Part shown: positions 36,970 through 49,000 of the stretch, piece after piece | Numbering within the stretch: the stretch's first letter is position 1 | Layout of the letters: each line of letters starts with the position of its first letter | Assembly: GCA_020698575.1 (NCBI GenBank) | Contig: CM036257.1 | Coordinates: 24,009,520 to 24,073,519, forward strand | Source: Bostrychus sinensis | Taxonomy: Eukaryota > Chordata > Actinopteri > Gobiiformes > Eleotridae | Direction: 5' to 3' | Length of the DNA: 64,000 bases | Made by a program: the position numbers and the translations under genes | The notes under the pieces: model-generated | Databases searched by the model: none | What the model was told of the DNA's origin: nothing | Seen by the model: the letters and a program-made list of their open reading frames with translations, nothing else

Positions 36970-37230
36970 CTTTCAGCTGTTTCCTTCTGAGGTTGCCACA
37001 GCAAATCATCTTCCTCCATAACTAACTCTATCCTCTGCATCCTCTTCTCTCACACCAACCAACTTCATGTCCTCTTTCACTACATCCATCCATCTTCTCT
37101 TTGGTCTTCCCCTAGGCCTCTGGTCTGGCAGCTCTAGCCTCACTATCCCTCTTTTGCACCTGTCCAAACCATTTCACTTTGAGCTTTCTGACATAAACAC
37201 TGATGTAGTTTGTCAAGTTTTTTATCTTTC
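36970..37230 (-). mobile_element. RTE-like LINE fragment, second copy
   Basis: The motifs CCAACCAACTTCATGTCCTC, CTTCTCTTTGGTCTTCCCC and CCAAACCATTTCA are the reversed C-terminal region seen at 22045-22450. Confidence 0.55.
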
Positions 37231-37975
37231 TTTTGTTGTTGTTGGTTTTCTATTCATAACAACAAACCTTTAAACCCCATTTCTCTTCTAACCCTTTCCT
37301 GTAGGGGGCACCAGTTTACTATATTACTACCCTTTCTAGACTGCATGTATTTTTTGTAAGTGCCTCTTGCCTCTTTGTCTGCCTCCCGTCTCCTCACCCA
37401 CCTTTTGTTATGAATGAAAGATGTTGCAGAGTCTGGGCGTTTTATGAATAAGTGCCTCTCGGAGATCAAATTTTCTTTTACTCAACCTGCGGTACATGAG
37501 GTAATCTGATTATTCATGTCATTTTCTCGTAGATATGAGGCATTTTTGGGGTGTTTTATGGCTCCACGTAGAAGGATAATGGCCCTGGTTGTCAGTAAAC
37601 ATGTAATCTTAGCTTTTCGCTTCCCTTCATCTTCCTGTTAGTCAAATACGGAGGAAGATAATGGCTGTTTATAAGGCTTTATACAGCTCAGCCCTGTGAT
37701 ATCATCAAGGTGACATCATCCGCCAACTCACCCACACATCTAAACCTGTAATGACCTACGTTTAACACTAATTACAGATATTACTACTGTCTAGTACTCA
37801 AGACTAGTTTGGGTTTTCTATGACCTAAAGCAGAGAAGTCCAAAATACGGCCCAGGGACCAGGGATCATAGCACAAGGCAAGATTTTATTTGGCCCTTTA
37901 TCATAAACTTTAGTGTTTATGGCCCAGCACCATTAAACAGCATTTCAGTATTGTCTGTACAGTTGTGCTTCTAAG

Positions 37976-38587
37976 TAGGGATGCACCAATACCACTTTTT
38001 TTTCAAACCGATACAAGTACGAGTACTTTTATTTGAGTACTTGTCGATACCAAATACCAATATGAGTGCATATAAAGGAATTACTTTGTAAAGTTACACT
38101 ATACACTATACTATATCTCAGTCATCCTGTACCGTATCGTATTTTTGGTGTCTTTTTGCCGTCTATCCCCGCTATGCGTTGCTAAGTTATTTTTTACAAC
38201 AGAGAGTTTTGAGCACAACCATAGCTTAACTTTGCTCAATATGGACATGTTATTCCTCATTTTAAAGCTTAGATTCTCCACTATTCAGTTGCTAAAATCA
38301 TTTTAAAGACAAACTGAGCATCTGAGCCTAACCAGCGGAAATTCGCCAGGACCCACAGCAGCTAACACAATTAGCAATGGTACTTCTTTTGTTTTATCAG
38401 AAAACAACTGCTTCAGACTCCGCGCTGGTATCATTTTATCATTTTCACTGCTCATCTGAGAGGTGACAGTGCTGTAAAGTGGTATCGGTTGTTGATATTG
38501 GGCCACTTTTATGAATATGAGTATGAGTACTTGCACATGGTATTGGTATCGATACCCGATACTGGAATCGTTATTGGTGCATCCCTA
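37976..38587. mobile_element. 612-bp hAT-type MITE with perfect 8-bp target duplication
   Basis: The inverted ends TAGGGATGCACCAATA match exactly at both sides. CTTCTAAG flanks it exactly (37968-37975 and 38588-38595). The subterminal DNA carries GATAC and GAGTAC motifs. A perfect duplication with intact ends suggests a fairly young insertion. Confidence 0.85.
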
Positions 38588-38679
38588 CTTCTAAGCCCAA
38601 AAGTGGAAGATGTGCTCAAAATCTCGACTCACATAAAAGTAGTGTCAAATACTATTACTCGAGTACTTACTACCTTTTG

Positions 38680-38830
38680 GCTTTTCCCTTCTGGGGTCAC
38701 CACAGGAAATAAATCTGCTTCCAAGTGTGCAATGATTTGCATATGGATTTGGTTTTACGCCAGATGCCATTTGCTGACACAACCCACTCCATTTATCCAG
38801 GCTTGGGACTGCAGCAATGAGTGAGACCCC
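38680..38830. repeat. LINE-tail fragment with AACCCACTCCATTTATCCAG
   Basis: The motifs TTCTGGGGTCACCACAG and GACACAACCCACTCCATTTA recur, reversed, at 57905-58050. Confidence 0.5.
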
Positions 38831-39004
38831 TTGTAGCTGGATTAGCAAGTAGGAGCAGAACCTTTCAAAATGAAAACTTTGGTTAAAAAAACAACAAAAA
38901 AAACAAAAACAAAACAAAACAAAACATTTGAAAGAGTATCTATTAGTTCAAATTAAAAATTTGACAACCAGAAAGGTGATACTGTTACTAAACAACATGA
39001 AGTA

Positions 39005-39135
39005 GTGGTCAGGACCCCTGCCTCGCTGCTAGAAGGTCCCAGGTTTGATTCCTGGACTGTGTGGGGCCTTTCTGTGTGGAGTTTGTGTGAGTGTAGGTTT
39101 CCCCTACCACCACAAACATGTACAATAGGTAGTTA
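39005..39135 (+). mobile_element. tRNA-type SINE fragment
   Basis: A B-box-like GGTTTGATTCC is followed by GCCTTTCTGTGTGGAGTTTG, a standard fish SINE body. Reversed and partial copies are at 58430-58620 and 45228-45300. Confidence 0.5.
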
Positions 39136-39320
39136 CTCTTTAGTGGGACAAACAAACAAACAAAAAAACAAAACAAAAAAACAATTCATCAGCTGCTATT
39201 ATATCTCTTTGGAGGTTGGTATATAACTAAACTTCAACACACACAACAGCAATTTATGTTGTTGATCCCAAAATGCAACCAATAGCATAATCAGTTATTA
39301 AAGCGTTTAGCGATAATACT

Positions 39321-39616
39321 AATCAGGCATAACATTATGACCAGATTAGATTAGTTTGTTAGTTGTTGTTAGTTAGTTATTAGTTTAGATTATCACTTCA
39401 TCATGGCACTTGTTACTGGGTGGGCTAAATTAGGCAGCAAGTGAACATTTTGAAAAGTGACCCAAGGAAGGAACAGAGGTGAACCGGCGACAGGTGATGG
39501 GAGAAAAAAGCAGCCCTGTGTGGTTCTTCCATCTACTGTAGCTTAAATTTCTGAAGAAGTTAACGGTGGTTCTGAGGCTGCATATGAGGCAGGTGGTCAT
39601 AATGTTCTGCCTGATT
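39321..39616. mobile_element. 296-bp MITE with 22-bp inverted ends
   Basis: The ends AATCAGGCATAACATTATGA and, inverted, AATCAGGCAGAACATTATGA differ at one base. This is a recognised fish MITE pattern. No coding sequence is inside. Confidence 0.75.
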
Positions 39617-41180
39617 GGTGTAAACTAAGCATTTCAAACAGCTTTCTCATTTATCATGCATTAGTCTTCATCGTGACCTCCTAAAAATCCTGGTCTTGTC
39701 TCGGTGCACGCTGTCCTCTGCCATCATTTTGCTGGTTCCATTGCCTGCCTACATACAACCCTCATTCTGTGAACTCCTTTTCCCCAGACAACCTGCTAAC
39801 TGCACATGACTCATTGTAAACCCGTGAATCATGCTGTAATAGTGTGTTATGACCCAAAGTGCCCTCTCTCCCTCTTGTCCTGGGCCAGTGGTGGTGCTGT
39901 GTGTGTGTGTGTGTGGTTTGGGAAAATACAAATGTCTGTCGCTCATGTGTGTCCACCTCCACTTCCTCCTCTACTTCCTCCTGCCCACCACAAGTTGACG
40001 TGTGTGGCAGAACAATGGACAGGAACCTTGAGGACAGTTTGGATACAAAAGCGTTACTGGCAGGGCTTAATTTGCAAAGAATGGAGTAAAAACGCTGTGT
40101 GAGGATGAGTTTACTGGAAATTATTCACACTGCAGGGCAAAAAACACGTTTTTAAGAAAGGATATGAGCAAAGAATGGTGTCAAAACTGGAAGCACTGGA
40201 GCGTAGACCTCTGCCAAAGACACTGGTCATATCCCGCAATGGTAAAGATAAAGTGACCTGGACTCAAACTGGAACATCTTCTAGTTCAGGGGTAAATGCT
40301 CTTTCCATTAAGCCACAACACTCTTATATATCTCACAAAGGTAAAGAATCCACTAAAACTAAGGAAAGGTAAGGTAAGGTAGACTTTATTGTCCACGCAG
40401 GGAAATTTGTCCTCTACATTTGACCCATCCATCACTGCCGCTGGGGCGACCTGTCAGGAGCAGCGGGACTCTTCTCCAGATCCAGCCAGGACCCTGGAGT
40501 TCCAGCTGGAGGATTAGATGTGTAGGTGTATACTTTTCATTCTTTTAATGAGTGATGTTATTATCAGTCCAGTATTTCATTGCCATTTTAATGTATAAAC
40601 ATATTATCTTAACATACTTTAGCATTAATGTTACTTTTTCATTTCTTTACTTATTAAATAGATTTTTACAGATTAGAATAGCTCTCATTAGTTAAGGATT
40701 AGTAAGCACTTAATTGATTGATTACAAAGCTTTTCTTCAACATTAATAAACACCATTAAGTTATAAACATTGTAATTAATGTTTATTTAATGAGCAAATG
40801 TAAATGAATGCAAATGTATAAACATCAGTGTTAATTCAGTATCTCTACTGCGTTATTATATACCTCTCAAATTATCTATTTATACTACTTCATTTTGTTT
40901 ATTCATTACATTATTGCTAAACTACACTAAATATTATTGCTTTATCACCACCTAATAGTAGTGCATTATTCTTAAGTGCTAAAAAATATTTGTATTTCCT
41001 AAAGCATTCTTAGTAAACAGCATTTTTCACTCCCTAGTAAAACTTCAGCACAGAACTGTATGTATGGCCTCCAATCTTTGTCCAAAATCAGCCGGTACAG
41101 CACAGGTTGGGTTGTTAAGGAGGTGATTCTCCACTTTCCAAGGTGGCTTGAAGTGGCCCCAAAAAGTGTATCATCCCACC
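39617..41180. other. Intergenic, no gene seen
   Basis: 39640-40090 looks unique, with a GT run at 39896-39914. 40355-40515 is a LINE/SINE tail that begins with AAGGTAAGGTAAGGTAGACT and GTCCACGCAGGGAAATTTG. 40520-41180 is AT-rich and featureless. Confidence 0.4.
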
Positions 41181-41189
41181 CCATTAATT

Positions 41190-41395
41190 TATTGATTTGT
41201 TTTCATGTACAGGTGATATGGTGACTCTAAATTGCCCCTAGTAAATGAACGTGAGAGTGATTGGTTGTCTGTCTGTGTGTCTCTAGTCACAGCTCTGTCA
41301 CTAACTGGCTGCTTTATCTTTCACACAGCCCAGAGTCGCTGGGATGGGCTCCACCTGTGAGCCTGCGTGGGAATAAGCAGAAAAATAAACAAGTA
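41190..41395. repeat. LINE/SINE tail
   Basis: GGTGACTCTAAATTGCCCC, then GAACGTGAGAGTGATTGGTTG, then GCTGGGATGGGCTCCACC. Same family as the pieces at 33470 and 35105. Confidence 0.55.
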
Positions 41396-41736
41396 TAATT
41401 AAAGAAAAATATTTATTAATAGCCTTTTGATGACACAACAATGCCAAAGGTTAAGGTAAAGTATGATAATGAATGGGTCAAAAGTGAGAAGACTTGTCAG
41501 ACCTGTATCTAACCACAGTCACTGTGAATGCGAGGGGAATTTTCAGAGAAAGTGAAAGCAAAATAATGTGGATCAATGATTTTACAAAACACATAAAATG
41601 GTTTCATAAGACAAAGTGAAATAAAAACTGAATAGGTGTTTAAAAATATTGATTCAGGCCTATGTTCAAAATTAATAGCAGCAATGAGACGATCTGCGTT
41701 CATTGTCTAAAACATAGATAGGTAGTAAGTATAAAT

Positions 41737-42160
41737 ATAGGTATAAATGAGTAAAAGTATTTTTGAGCCCATAGTAGTAACAATAGTTGAAGTAGTAGTT
41801 GTAGTAACATTAACAGTAATCGTAGTAGAAGTAATACTAGTAGTTACGGTAAAGTATACAAGCAGCAGTAGTTGTACTTTTGAAAGCAGCACAGCAAAAA
41901 ACACTTTCAACAGACTTTCAAAAGCACTTCAAGTATATTCAATACTTTTTTTTACTTTTACCCAAGTAATACAGCTGTAGTAATTGTAGTAATTGAGTAC
42001 TTCTACTAGAGCTATTTTTGTGTGTTTTTGAATATCTTAAAAAGTGCTATATAACTGCTATGCATGATCATTATTGTTATTATTATTACTGTATTTTGAA
42101 GTACTTATACCTGAGTACAGATTTGACGTACTTCTTTTACCTTTGATCATTTATATTTAA
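41737..42160. repeat. Degenerate GTA trinucleotide tract and MITE fragment
   Basis: AGTAGTAACAATAGTTGAAG-type sequence precedes TACTTTTACCCAAGTAATAC and TTGAGTACTTCTAC, the MITE ends named above. Similar tracts follow at 42800-42925 and 43930-44160. Confidence 0.5.
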
Positions 42161-42469
42161 GTCCTGATAAACACAGGTTGACATCACCATAAGATTGAGA
42201 AAAATATATATCTATTGTTGCCCTAATAAGCCTTAAACACTGTATTTAAAATGAAATATCAACAGGTGATTCAGAAGCCAATAGTTTTTTTTTCACCTCT
42301 GTTTAGTGAATGTTCCCAGTCTGACCTCACCATAAACCTGTATGCCTTTGTCTTCTGAGAGCTGTGATGTTGTGTTTCAGGCCTGACATTTGGCCGCTGG
42401 TGTTTGTGCGTCTCTGTTTGTGTGTGTCTGTGCGGTGTGTGTGCGTGTGTTAGCTCAGATTAACTAATT

Positions 42470-42670
42470 GTAGGGCCGGTGGCGGGCTGAATAACAGCAT
42501 TAGCCCACCGTACAATGGGAGTGTGGGACTAAGGCCTTTTGAGGACCTGATGACGTCATCCTCTGACTCAGGCTGTTACCACGGACACTGTCGCCGGGGA
42601 CGAGCCGTGACATCACCGAGTGACACGCATCACTCGGGCCTTTCACATCAGGACCACTCAATTAAAGGGA
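42470..42670. promoter_or_regulatory. Candidate regulatory element with a full CRE
   Basis: An unusually GC-rich, apparently single-copy stretch in the gene desert. It has a consensus cAMP-response palindrome TGACGTCA (42551-42558) and further GTGACATCAC-type half sites near 42608. Flanks on both sides are AT-rich repeats. Its function is inferred only. Confidence 0.35.
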
Positions 42671-42929
42671 AGGTAGGGATTTTTTTTTTTGTTGTGTTTG
42701 AAAATAAAAATGTTTAATCAGCCAGAGGTGAATGATAACTAAATACTTAACTAGATCTAATATTTAAGTAATTGTTTTGAATTTATAAATGAGTCAAAGT
42801 ATTTTTTGACCTTTGTGGTAAAGTGGGTAATATTATTGGCAATATTAGAAGTTGCAGTAGTGGTAATAGTAGTAGTAATAACAGTATTATCATTAGTAGT
42901 AGTAGAACTAGTAGTAATAAGTCATAGCA

Positions 42930-43080
42930 GTGGCAAGACACTTCACCCACCAGTGTGGCTGTATTTGGTGGTGGTCGGAGGGGCCGTAGGCGCAGATTGG
43001 TAGTCTGCCCCAGGACAATTGTGGCTACAGAAGTAGCTTACTACCACCAAGTGTGACTGAGGAGTGAATGAATAAAAAAT
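42930..43080 (+). repeat. LINE-tail repeat
   Basis: Same family as 23995-24240: GTAGTCTGCCCCAGGACAAT and GCTTACTACCACCAAGTGTG. Confidence 0.55.
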
Positions 43081-43110
43081 GAATATAAATCTAAGGCATT
43101 GTTAGTAGTA

Positions 43111-43610
43111 CCGTATTTTCCGCACTATAGGGCGCTCCGGATTATAAGCCGCACTGTCATTGAATGGTCTATTTTCAAACTTTTTTTCACTTATAAAGCG
43201 CTCCGGACTAAAAGGCGAAACAAAACAGTCAGATAAGTCAGTCAGTCAAACTTTATTCAACGCGTTCACCATAACTCCCAAACTAAAAAACACAATCTGA
43301 GACCGCTAAATCAAACGATAGCATATTCACAATAACTCATAACTGTTCAGTTAACATTATAACAAAATACAACACAATACACTCACTTTTTCAGTTCATT
43401 CCTCGTCCACAAATCCCTCAAATTCTTCAGCTTCAGTGTCCGAGTTAAACAGTTGGGTGATTACGGCAATATTATGGTGAAGCACAGTATGTATTACTCC
43501 GCGATGCTCCTGACTACGGTAGCTGTAAATAAATTCAAATTATAAGGCGCACGTCGTTTTTTGAGAAGACTGAAGGCTTTTAATTGTGCCCTATAGTGCC
43601 GAAAATACGG
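43111..43610 (-). mobile_element. 500-bp TA-flanked element with a possible transposase tail
   Basis: The inverted ends are CCGTATTTTCCGCACTATAG and CCGTATTTTCGGCACTATAG (19 of 20), with TA on both sides. Inside, on the minus strand, an open frame of about 38 codons ends LFNSDTEAEEFEGFVDEE and then TGA (43396-43510). The acidic tail resembles the C-terminus of pogo/Tigger transposases, so this may be an internally deleted pogo-like element. Confidence 0.7.
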
Positions 43611-43619
43611 TAGTTAATT

Positions 43620-45188
43620 GATTGGATGAGGTTGGGGTCGCTCATCCCCTTTTTAAGTTTTAAACAAAAAATATCTGAGCTTTTAGTCTCTAGCTGTACT
43701 TGTATTATGTAGCTGTGCAGGATTTGTTTTAATAGTTAATCTCAATGTTTTATTTAGATAGATTTTATGTTCTCTAGTGTTTGTAAATATTGTTGATTTT
43801 GTATTTTCTGTGGAATGTCTTATACCTTTGTTTGTACTTTGCACTTTGTCTCTACTGCTGCAGCCAGGACATCCTTGTAAAAGAGATTCTTAATCTCAAT
43901 GGAGTATTTTCCTTGTTAAATAAAGATTTAATAAAATTGCAGTAGTTGAAGTAGTAGCACAAAGTAGTGGCAGTAGTATATTAGTTTGGACTAGTCTTCC
44001 TGGGGTCCTCACCCAAAGTTTACAGTTACATTTACAGTTACAAAGTTTGGATTCAATACTTTTAATAACAATTTTGTGAAATACTTTTACTTCTACTTGA
44101 ATAATATTATTTAGAGTAACAGTATCTTCAGTGCAGAGTACTTCTTTCACCTCTGTATAAAGCAAACACTGACAGTAATCAAAGGTGACAAAAATTATAC
44201 ATTCTTACATCATTAAAGGACTTATATATTGTGATTTTTCAGGCTTTTTAAAATAGTTTGGGACACCTTTGCATTAGTATTTCACATTTTATAACTTAAA
44301 ATAATGGAAATTGTTTGTGAAATGGAAAATGTTTTCAGCTCCTGAGAAGGAGACGGCCTCAGCATACAGGGTTATTCAAACATGTATGAAACAAAATACT
44401 ACTCCAGTTATGTTTTTGAGGTGGACACAACATTATAACACAGTTAAAAGCTCAAAAAAGTTGATTTAGCAGAATAGGGGACTTTTAAGGCTTTTTTCAT
44501 TGGTTGGTTTGCCAGTAATACTGAGAAGTGGCATTTGCAACATTGGTTATGTCTGTATAAATAGAAAAGTAAAGTGAATTGCATACTATTATTAGTAAAG
44601 CATGTAACAAAGGAGAGATAAATGTAGAATGCTAGAAGTTCAAGGTAAGCTTCTAAATTGTGTGAAGTGTTATGTAATTACCTTCTCAGTGTTCGTCTTG
44701 CCTCATTTTGTTGTTAATAAAGTGCATAAAAACCCTTACTCTGCCCATGACCAGTCTTTTGCATCAGCTGTTCTTTGAAGGAGATTTTCACTTTGTCAGA
44801 CTCGCGGCACAAAAGCACATCATTATTTTTGAAGGAGAGTGAGATAAAGGCTGTGAATGAAAGAACAAGGACTACACAGTCATGAGACGTGCCCATTGTA
44901 ATCCTCACAGAAAGACAGAGGCGGGTGAAGGAGACGTGGACATTTATCTGACTGTAGTGACATAATGCATGACTGGTCTCTCCACCTCACCTTTTATGTC
45001 AAGTCAATAAAGTCATAGACATAATGGAGAGATTATGTTTGTTCATTGAAATAGATACATAGATACTGCACAATGGTGAGTAACAACTATTTCTTCTGGA
45101 TTATTTATGGTTTTAGTACAATCACAAATAGAGCCGAGCTGTTATCTAAAGAGACCATACGTCTTTCAATTAGGTCTACACAATATAC

Positions 45189-45219
<31 letters not shown>

Positions 45220-45870
45220 GGGCTCCCAAGTGCATACCAGGTGTCGAAGAGTCCCGGGTTTGATTCCAATCTTAGGCCAGTTTGCTCAGTGTCAATCTCC
45301 CTCACCCCTTAATTTCCAGTCTGCTGAACTGCAGTCTCATAAAGGCAAAAAGTAAACAAATAAATATGTAAAAGCATATAACGTGCCAATTGTGTTATAT
45401 AGTGCAATAAAAAACAGGTAAAATAAAAATATAAGGCTCTGACTGGATGATTATTTTTTCAATGTTTTGTCATTTAAAATAAATAATTGTACACCAGTTC
45501 TTTTTGTTAAAGTCCTCCCATTATACTAAATCAACAGAGCTTTTAGCCATGTTACAAACTCAACTCTCAAGAGCTGAAAACGCTCGGTCTCACCACTCTA
45601 TGTAGACATATGAAACCAGGAAGTGCGTTTCTAAAGCCCATAGGGGTTACATATACATAATCATTATTTAAAGTTATAAAAAGTGAAATACTAATGAAAA
45701 GGTGTCCAAAATTATTTTTAAAAACCTGAAAAAAGCATAATATGGCCATTTAAAGTTTAGTGTAAAAAGCAATGCATTTTAAAGTTGTCATAAGTGGACA
45801 TGAACATTCTCATGAATATTTCTACTTTATAAATACACTTTTACAAACCCAATTAAAGAAACATTTCCTT
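43620..45870. other. Intergenic, mixed unique DNA and repeats
   Basis: 43930-44160 is a GTA/MITE tract. 44340-44490 and 45500-45770 are copies, in opposite orientations, of the dispersed repeat also seen at 1380. 44740-45050 is unique and could be regulatory. A run of about 29 A's at 45190-45218 is followed by a SINE scrap (45228-45300). No gene. Confidence 0.45.
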
Positions 45871-45874
45871 ATTT

Positions 45875-46005
45875 TACTGTTATAAGTTTCTTTTAGTCAG
45901 ACAGGAGTGTTTGTTTAACTGCTTTACAAGTTTTGGCTACTTCCAGAAACCAGTAAAGCAGGTAAACAAACACTCCTGTCTGACTAAAAGAAACTTAAAA
46001 CAGTA
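45875..46005. repeat. Long near-perfect inverted repeat (hairpin)
   Basis: The left arm 45875-45927 and right arm 45953-46005 are 53 bases each and pair at about 51 positions, with a 25-base loop. Core: TTTTAGTCAGACAGGAGTGT. It matches no other repeat in this window. Confidence 0.85.
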
Positions 46006-46009
46006 GTTA

Positions 46010-49000
46010 ACTTAAGAAGACAGTAGGAACTTTTACAGAAGTATTACCTTATTTTCCTACCATTATAAAAAGCAAAGCAGCATGTTTTTCATTGTCAGTT
46101 ATTATCAATGTTGCACTTTGCTTCCCCTTTTTATATTTATGTTTTTATATGTATTTTTATACTGGTACTCCATGTAAACAAACTTACCCAGAGCAAAAAC
46201 CCCTTACTGGAGCACACCAGTGTTTTAAAATCATTAATAATAAAGCCTATATGACCTTTTTTTACAGATGACTCCTATTATAACATGCTCAGTCTTCCTC
46301 AAAGACAAGTCAGGTTTAGTTTAGCTTTAAGGTGACAGTATCTTAGAAAATGAAATATGACTTCATTGAGGTGACCCAACACTTTTAACAATGGCTTTCT
46401 GCATCCCGGGACTCTGTGAGGTCATGGTTTGATCACTCTGACAGACTTGTATATGACCCATGATGCATTACTCAACACTTAAACTTATTGTCCAAATATA
46501 ACCACCCTGCTTTAAACCACTGTCCCGCTGCCAGTCGACCCATCTCCGTTTGGGACAGAGGAGCAGGTGATCCTGCCCCTGTCCTGGAGACTGTTGCTAT
46601 TTATCCACGATTAGCAAAGACAGTCGGTGATATTTATATATTGTGTTATGGCTGTGTTTGGACCAAGGCAGACTCTCATAAGTAAAGAGGAAGAGCTGCT
46701 AAGTTTTGCTTTAAGAAGTGTATAAACAGACACTCAAACGCCAGGGCTGATGGGTAAAAATATCCAGAGACATCATCTGATACTGGTCCGAATAAATCTG
46801 TCCCGTCCTGTTTTAGGATAAGGTTAAAGTGGCCGTATTACATCACCTCTAAACTGGGACGGCAATAGTTATGCAAATGTGCTAACAGTGCTTTAGCAGA
46901 TGGAAAATAATGTCTAAAAGTAACCAAGATATTTGTAAACACATCACAAAACAAGAATTACATTGGGGAAACAGAAGATATAAGTTAATATCATCAGAAA
47001 ACCCATGTATAGAAATATACATATGCAGATAAAAAAGCAAGAGCCTTAGGTTAAATGAAATTGCCATATGTGAGTAAAAAAACAGGGGTGGAAGAAGTAC
47101 TCCAAGCCTGTACACAAAAACTGTTGGAGATCACAGACAGACATTTGGTAAATGGCCCTCAAAAATTACTAAAATCAAAGTAACCAGTAACACTTTAGAA
47201 TGACACACTACTATTAACTTGTTTCTAATCCTTAACTAATAATACTTACTTACTTCTGCTTGGATAATTTTTTTGGAACAGCACTTTAGACAGTACTTTA
47301 CTAGATTTTATAGGGGTTATATTCTGCAAAATGGACTTTTTTGAGCTTTATAATGTTGTTCCCTCATCAAAAACATACCTGGAGTTGCTATTTCGCTTCA
47401 TTCATGTATGTTAAAGTAATCCTGTAGTCTCTGGCACTGCCTTTCCGAGCCCTCAAAATGCTGGCTTACACAAATCCCCGGCGACTCCAGGAAGCACTGA
47501 CCAATCAACAAACCCTCTACATCCAGTCTGCTCTCATTCATTTATCCAAAAAAAAAAAAAAAACAGCGTACAGCTCTGTTTCCACTGATTCCTCACAACA
47601 ATTTTTTTTTTTTGTAGTAAAATGGCATCATATAAAAAGTTTAAGGAGGTAAACAGCTTTTTTTTTTTTCTCTGTTTCTGTTCAAAAGAGCATAACACAG
47701 CTGCCCTCTGCTGGTCTCTTCACCTGTTTCTTTATGACACCAACAAAGTATATATTCAAAATGTTTTCTTTTAGTTAGATAATGTTTTCTTAAAGGTTGT
47801 AAAACGTGCAATGCTGTGCTAGAGGTGGTTTAAAAAAAAAAAAAGACACAAAAAAGTACTTCTTCCACTTCTGCAGGTGCTCATCTAATAAAGCCATTTG
47901 GAGATATTGTCAGAAGTACATTGGTGTTATACAGAGGGACAGTTTGTTTATTGCACTTTGCCAAAGCAGGGATTTGAACATTTTGAGATTTCAGTGTCTC
48001 CTCCTCCTCATCATTGTCGTCTGTAAGTGGGACGGCGTACGAGCCCGGAGCAAATGTTTAAATTTTTTTACCATTAGCTCAACAATATTTGGTTGTTGCT
48101 ACGTGACGGAGAGGATGAGTCAGCTACAGTGAACGATCCTGAGCAGACTGAGGCCCCGGTGCAGAGAAATGTTCTGGATCCTCAGAGGAGATTGTTATGG
48201 TTAGGTGTAAACCATACTTCTGCCGGTAATCTGTCACAGCTGCAGGCCTCTGAGAGCACCAGAGACACATTTACAGTAAGTTTGATATCAGCCTCCAATC
48301 ATTAGATAAGTTCAGAAGTTTTGAGTCAACAGCTGCTACCCAAGAGTGCCTTGGCTCATTGTGTGCAGCAAAAAAAGGTACAAAGGTACATTCACTGTGT
48401 AAGCTATGTGCTGTTTCTGTATTTGTTTCTAATCAGACTATCCAGATCAAACATGACCACTGTGTATTTTTATTACAAACTTAAGCACACTCTAAAAGAC
48501 TTTGGGTCATTTTATTGGGTGTGTACCTATGTTCCCCAGCATGTATGGGCCGGGTAACATTGGCGCTGGGGAACACAGGTGTACCTTGGATTTTCCCCAG
48601 TACCTAGAGGCGCTTTTCCACCAGGGAGAACAGTACAGGACGCCTTGGAACGAGTAGTCCCATAACCTGCTTGTGTTTCCATTACTCTGGCTCCTGGAGA
48701 CCGACGTCTGTCACGTAAAAAGTGACGTCACACACACGCAATCAAAAGTTCTGTTAATAAATTAGATAAAAAAGTTTGAAGTAGGTTTTTAAGACATAAA
48801 CGTGGTGGCGATATTTAATAAAAAGAGGAGAGTAAATCCTGGTGTGTGTGGGTGTCAGGCTGGAAGTAAAGCTGTACTAGCTTCAGTAAACAGGAGACTA
48901 AGTCCAGCTTTCTGTGCATTAAATTCACTTCTCTGTGTCACTTTAACACATTTTAACCACTCAACATATAATAACGAGAGTTTAACTAGTGGTTAGGCTG

